DNA of 14,454 nucleotides from Dehalococcoidia bacterium SM23_28_2 (GTDB lineage Bacteria; Chloroflexota; Dehalococcoidia; SM23-28-2): NCBI GenBank assembly GCA_001303545.1, contig LJUA01000028.1, forward strand, positions 1 through 14,454. The letters are read 5' to 3'. Each line of letters opens with the position of its first letter. The stretch's first letter is position 1. The position numbers were made by a program, and so were the translations under genes. This document shows, one piece after another, positions 13,665 through 14,454 of this stretch. The notes beneath the pieces were generated by a model. The model was not told where the DNA came from, did no database searches, and saw nothing but the letters and a program-made list of their open reading frames with translations.

Positions 13665-14454
13665 TTACAGGGCAAGCTCAACGCCTTCGACCATGAGTTC
13701 TTCGTCTGTGACCGTCCTCAATGGGGGCGGGGCGCTGGCATCCATGCCAGGCTCGTACTTGAACATCTGGCCGAGTTCCCTACTGAGCATGAAAAGCAAG
13801 CGGGAAAGCGGCAGCTCCATAGGACACGCGTCCTGACACTGACCGCAGTTCACGCAGGAATCCATGACGTGCACGGTGCGGATCATCGGGAACATGGCGT
13901 CAGGCGGGATCTCGCCCCCGGCCACTCTGCCCCTGTCTGCCTCCAGATAGCAATCCTTGCAGTAGCAGATGGGGCAGGCATCCCTGCAGCCAAAGCATTT
14001 GATGCACTGGCCGAACTGGCCGGAGGGTCCGAACCAGTATTCAAACCGCTCCTCAACGCCCATCGCCTGCAACTCGCCGAAATCTTTCTCCTGCCACTGC
14101 CGCGCCAGCTCGGTGGCCTCCTCTCTCAGAACAGACCTCTATAAACGTGGCCTGCTTGTCCTCTGCGCCCCACTTCCCGCAGGCTATGTCCGCCATCGTC
14201 GGGATGTTGAGGTCGCATCTTCGGCAGTTCTCCCTCCGTCTGAGCCCCTTGGCCTCCAGCTCTGCCAGATCCCTTTCCTTCTCACTGCCATCGCGCAGTC
14301 TTATCTTCAGCTTGCCGTCCTCGATGTCCTCACCGACGACATCGAGGGGGTCCACGCCGAATTCCTCTTCCATCATCCGCTGGGCTGTCACTGGCCGTAT
14401 GGTACCAGTGCAGTTCAGACCGATGAGGAGCACATTCTCGGGATTGATCTGATT
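13665..14454 (-). CDS. Coenzyme F420 hydrogenase/dehydrogenase beta-subunit family Fe-S protein, frameshifted, 5' end outside window
   Basis: C-terminal part of an FrhB/FdhB-type protein that typically passes electrons between F420 or another flavin-linked carrier and an Fe-S partner. The frame entering at base 14454 reads INPENVLLIGLNCTGTI, then CRRCDLNIPTMADIACGKWG and ATFIEV, all typical of the family. After about base 14129 the homology moves to another frame: LREEATELARQ, then CIKCFGCRDACPICYCKDC and a second cluster CVNCGQCQDACP, with the family tail LLFMLSRELGQMFKYEPGMD. The switch needs +1 or -2 bases in the purine run GAGAGAGGAGG (minus strand, 14118-14129). Both parts look conserved, so a sequencing or assembly error or a very recent mutation is likely. 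The stop is TAA at 13665. Its start lies beyond the window. Confidence 0.82.

Noticed and set aside
14053..14140. Selenocysteine as explanation for the break in the F420-dehydrogenase beta-like gene
   Set aside because: The two halves are in different frames, so readthrough of a stop cannot join them.
1..14454. CRISPR array, rRNA, transposase or integrase genes
   Set aside because: No regularly spaced direct repeats, no rRNA-like sequence and no recombinase or transposase homology were seen in any frame.

Overview
This is a GC-rich bacterial segment. The gene content is that of an anaerobic or facultative redox specialist: heterodisulfide-reductase-like HdrABC, an electron-transferring flavoprotein pair (EtfAB), a flavin/Fe-S ene-reductase, and an F420-hydrogenase/dehydrogenase beta-type Fe-S protein. 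It also has a heliorhodopsin, a family reported mainly from monoderm lineages, and two well-formed SECIS elements, which imply that the host makes selenoproteins. Together these suggest a Chloroflexota (Dehalococcoidia-like) or a deep actinobacterial genome. That placement is inference; no marker gene lies in the window.

Layout. 1-3619 (+): hdrC (5' end outside the window), hdrB and hdrA, translationally coupled by 4-base start/stop overlaps. 3658-3774: repeat copy A. 3872-5833 (-): 2,4-dienoyl-CoA reductase-type flavoprotein. 6076-8808 (+): a MerB (organomercurial lyase)-like gene with two in-frame TGA codons, then etfA and etfB. 8933-8982: repeat copy B. 9030-9497 (+): remnant of an aspartate/glutamate racemase. 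9426-10142 (-): DUF1847 cysteine-rich protein. 10358-10474: repeat copy C. 10772-12537 (+): DegV family protein, then heliorhodopsin. 12588-12629: repeat copy D. 12678-13592 (-): lipoprotein with a metallo-beta-lactamase fold. 13665-14454 (-): F420-dehydrogenase beta-like Fe-S protein, frameshifted and cut by the window end.

The main discovery is the gene at 6076-6786. A conventional annotation would break it into two or three fragments at TGA codons 6349-6351 and 6544-6546. All fragments are in one frame. The TGAs fall exactly where MerB has its two mercury-binding catalytic cysteines (Cys96 and Cys159 in the plasmid R831b enzyme). Each TGA is followed, 17 and 19 nt later, by the apical loop of a perfectly paired hairpin whose loop begins GGUC, as in the E. 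coli fdhF SECIS. I read it as a 236-residue protein with selenocysteine at positions 92 and 157, so both active-site thiols become selenols. It lies 65 bp upstream of etfAB on the same strand.

The second unusual feature is a family of dispersed repeats carrying the 3' half of a tRNA-Gly(UCC) (anticodon loop, T arm, acceptor 3' strand), followed in two copies by a tRNA-type hairpin terminator. All copies have the same orientation and lie between functional modules (Hdr | ene-reductase + seleno-MerB + ETF | racemase remnant + DUF1847 | DegV + heliorhodopsin | MBL). They look like decayed attachment sites of serial integrations, or like a tRNA-derived mobile repeat. No integrase is visible.

How the genes could work together: EtfAB, the ene-reductase and HdrABC are all electron-transfer flavin or Fe-S modules. 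They could link oxidation or reduction of an organic substrate to a low-potential or disulfide pool. Where the seleno-MerB fits is not known.
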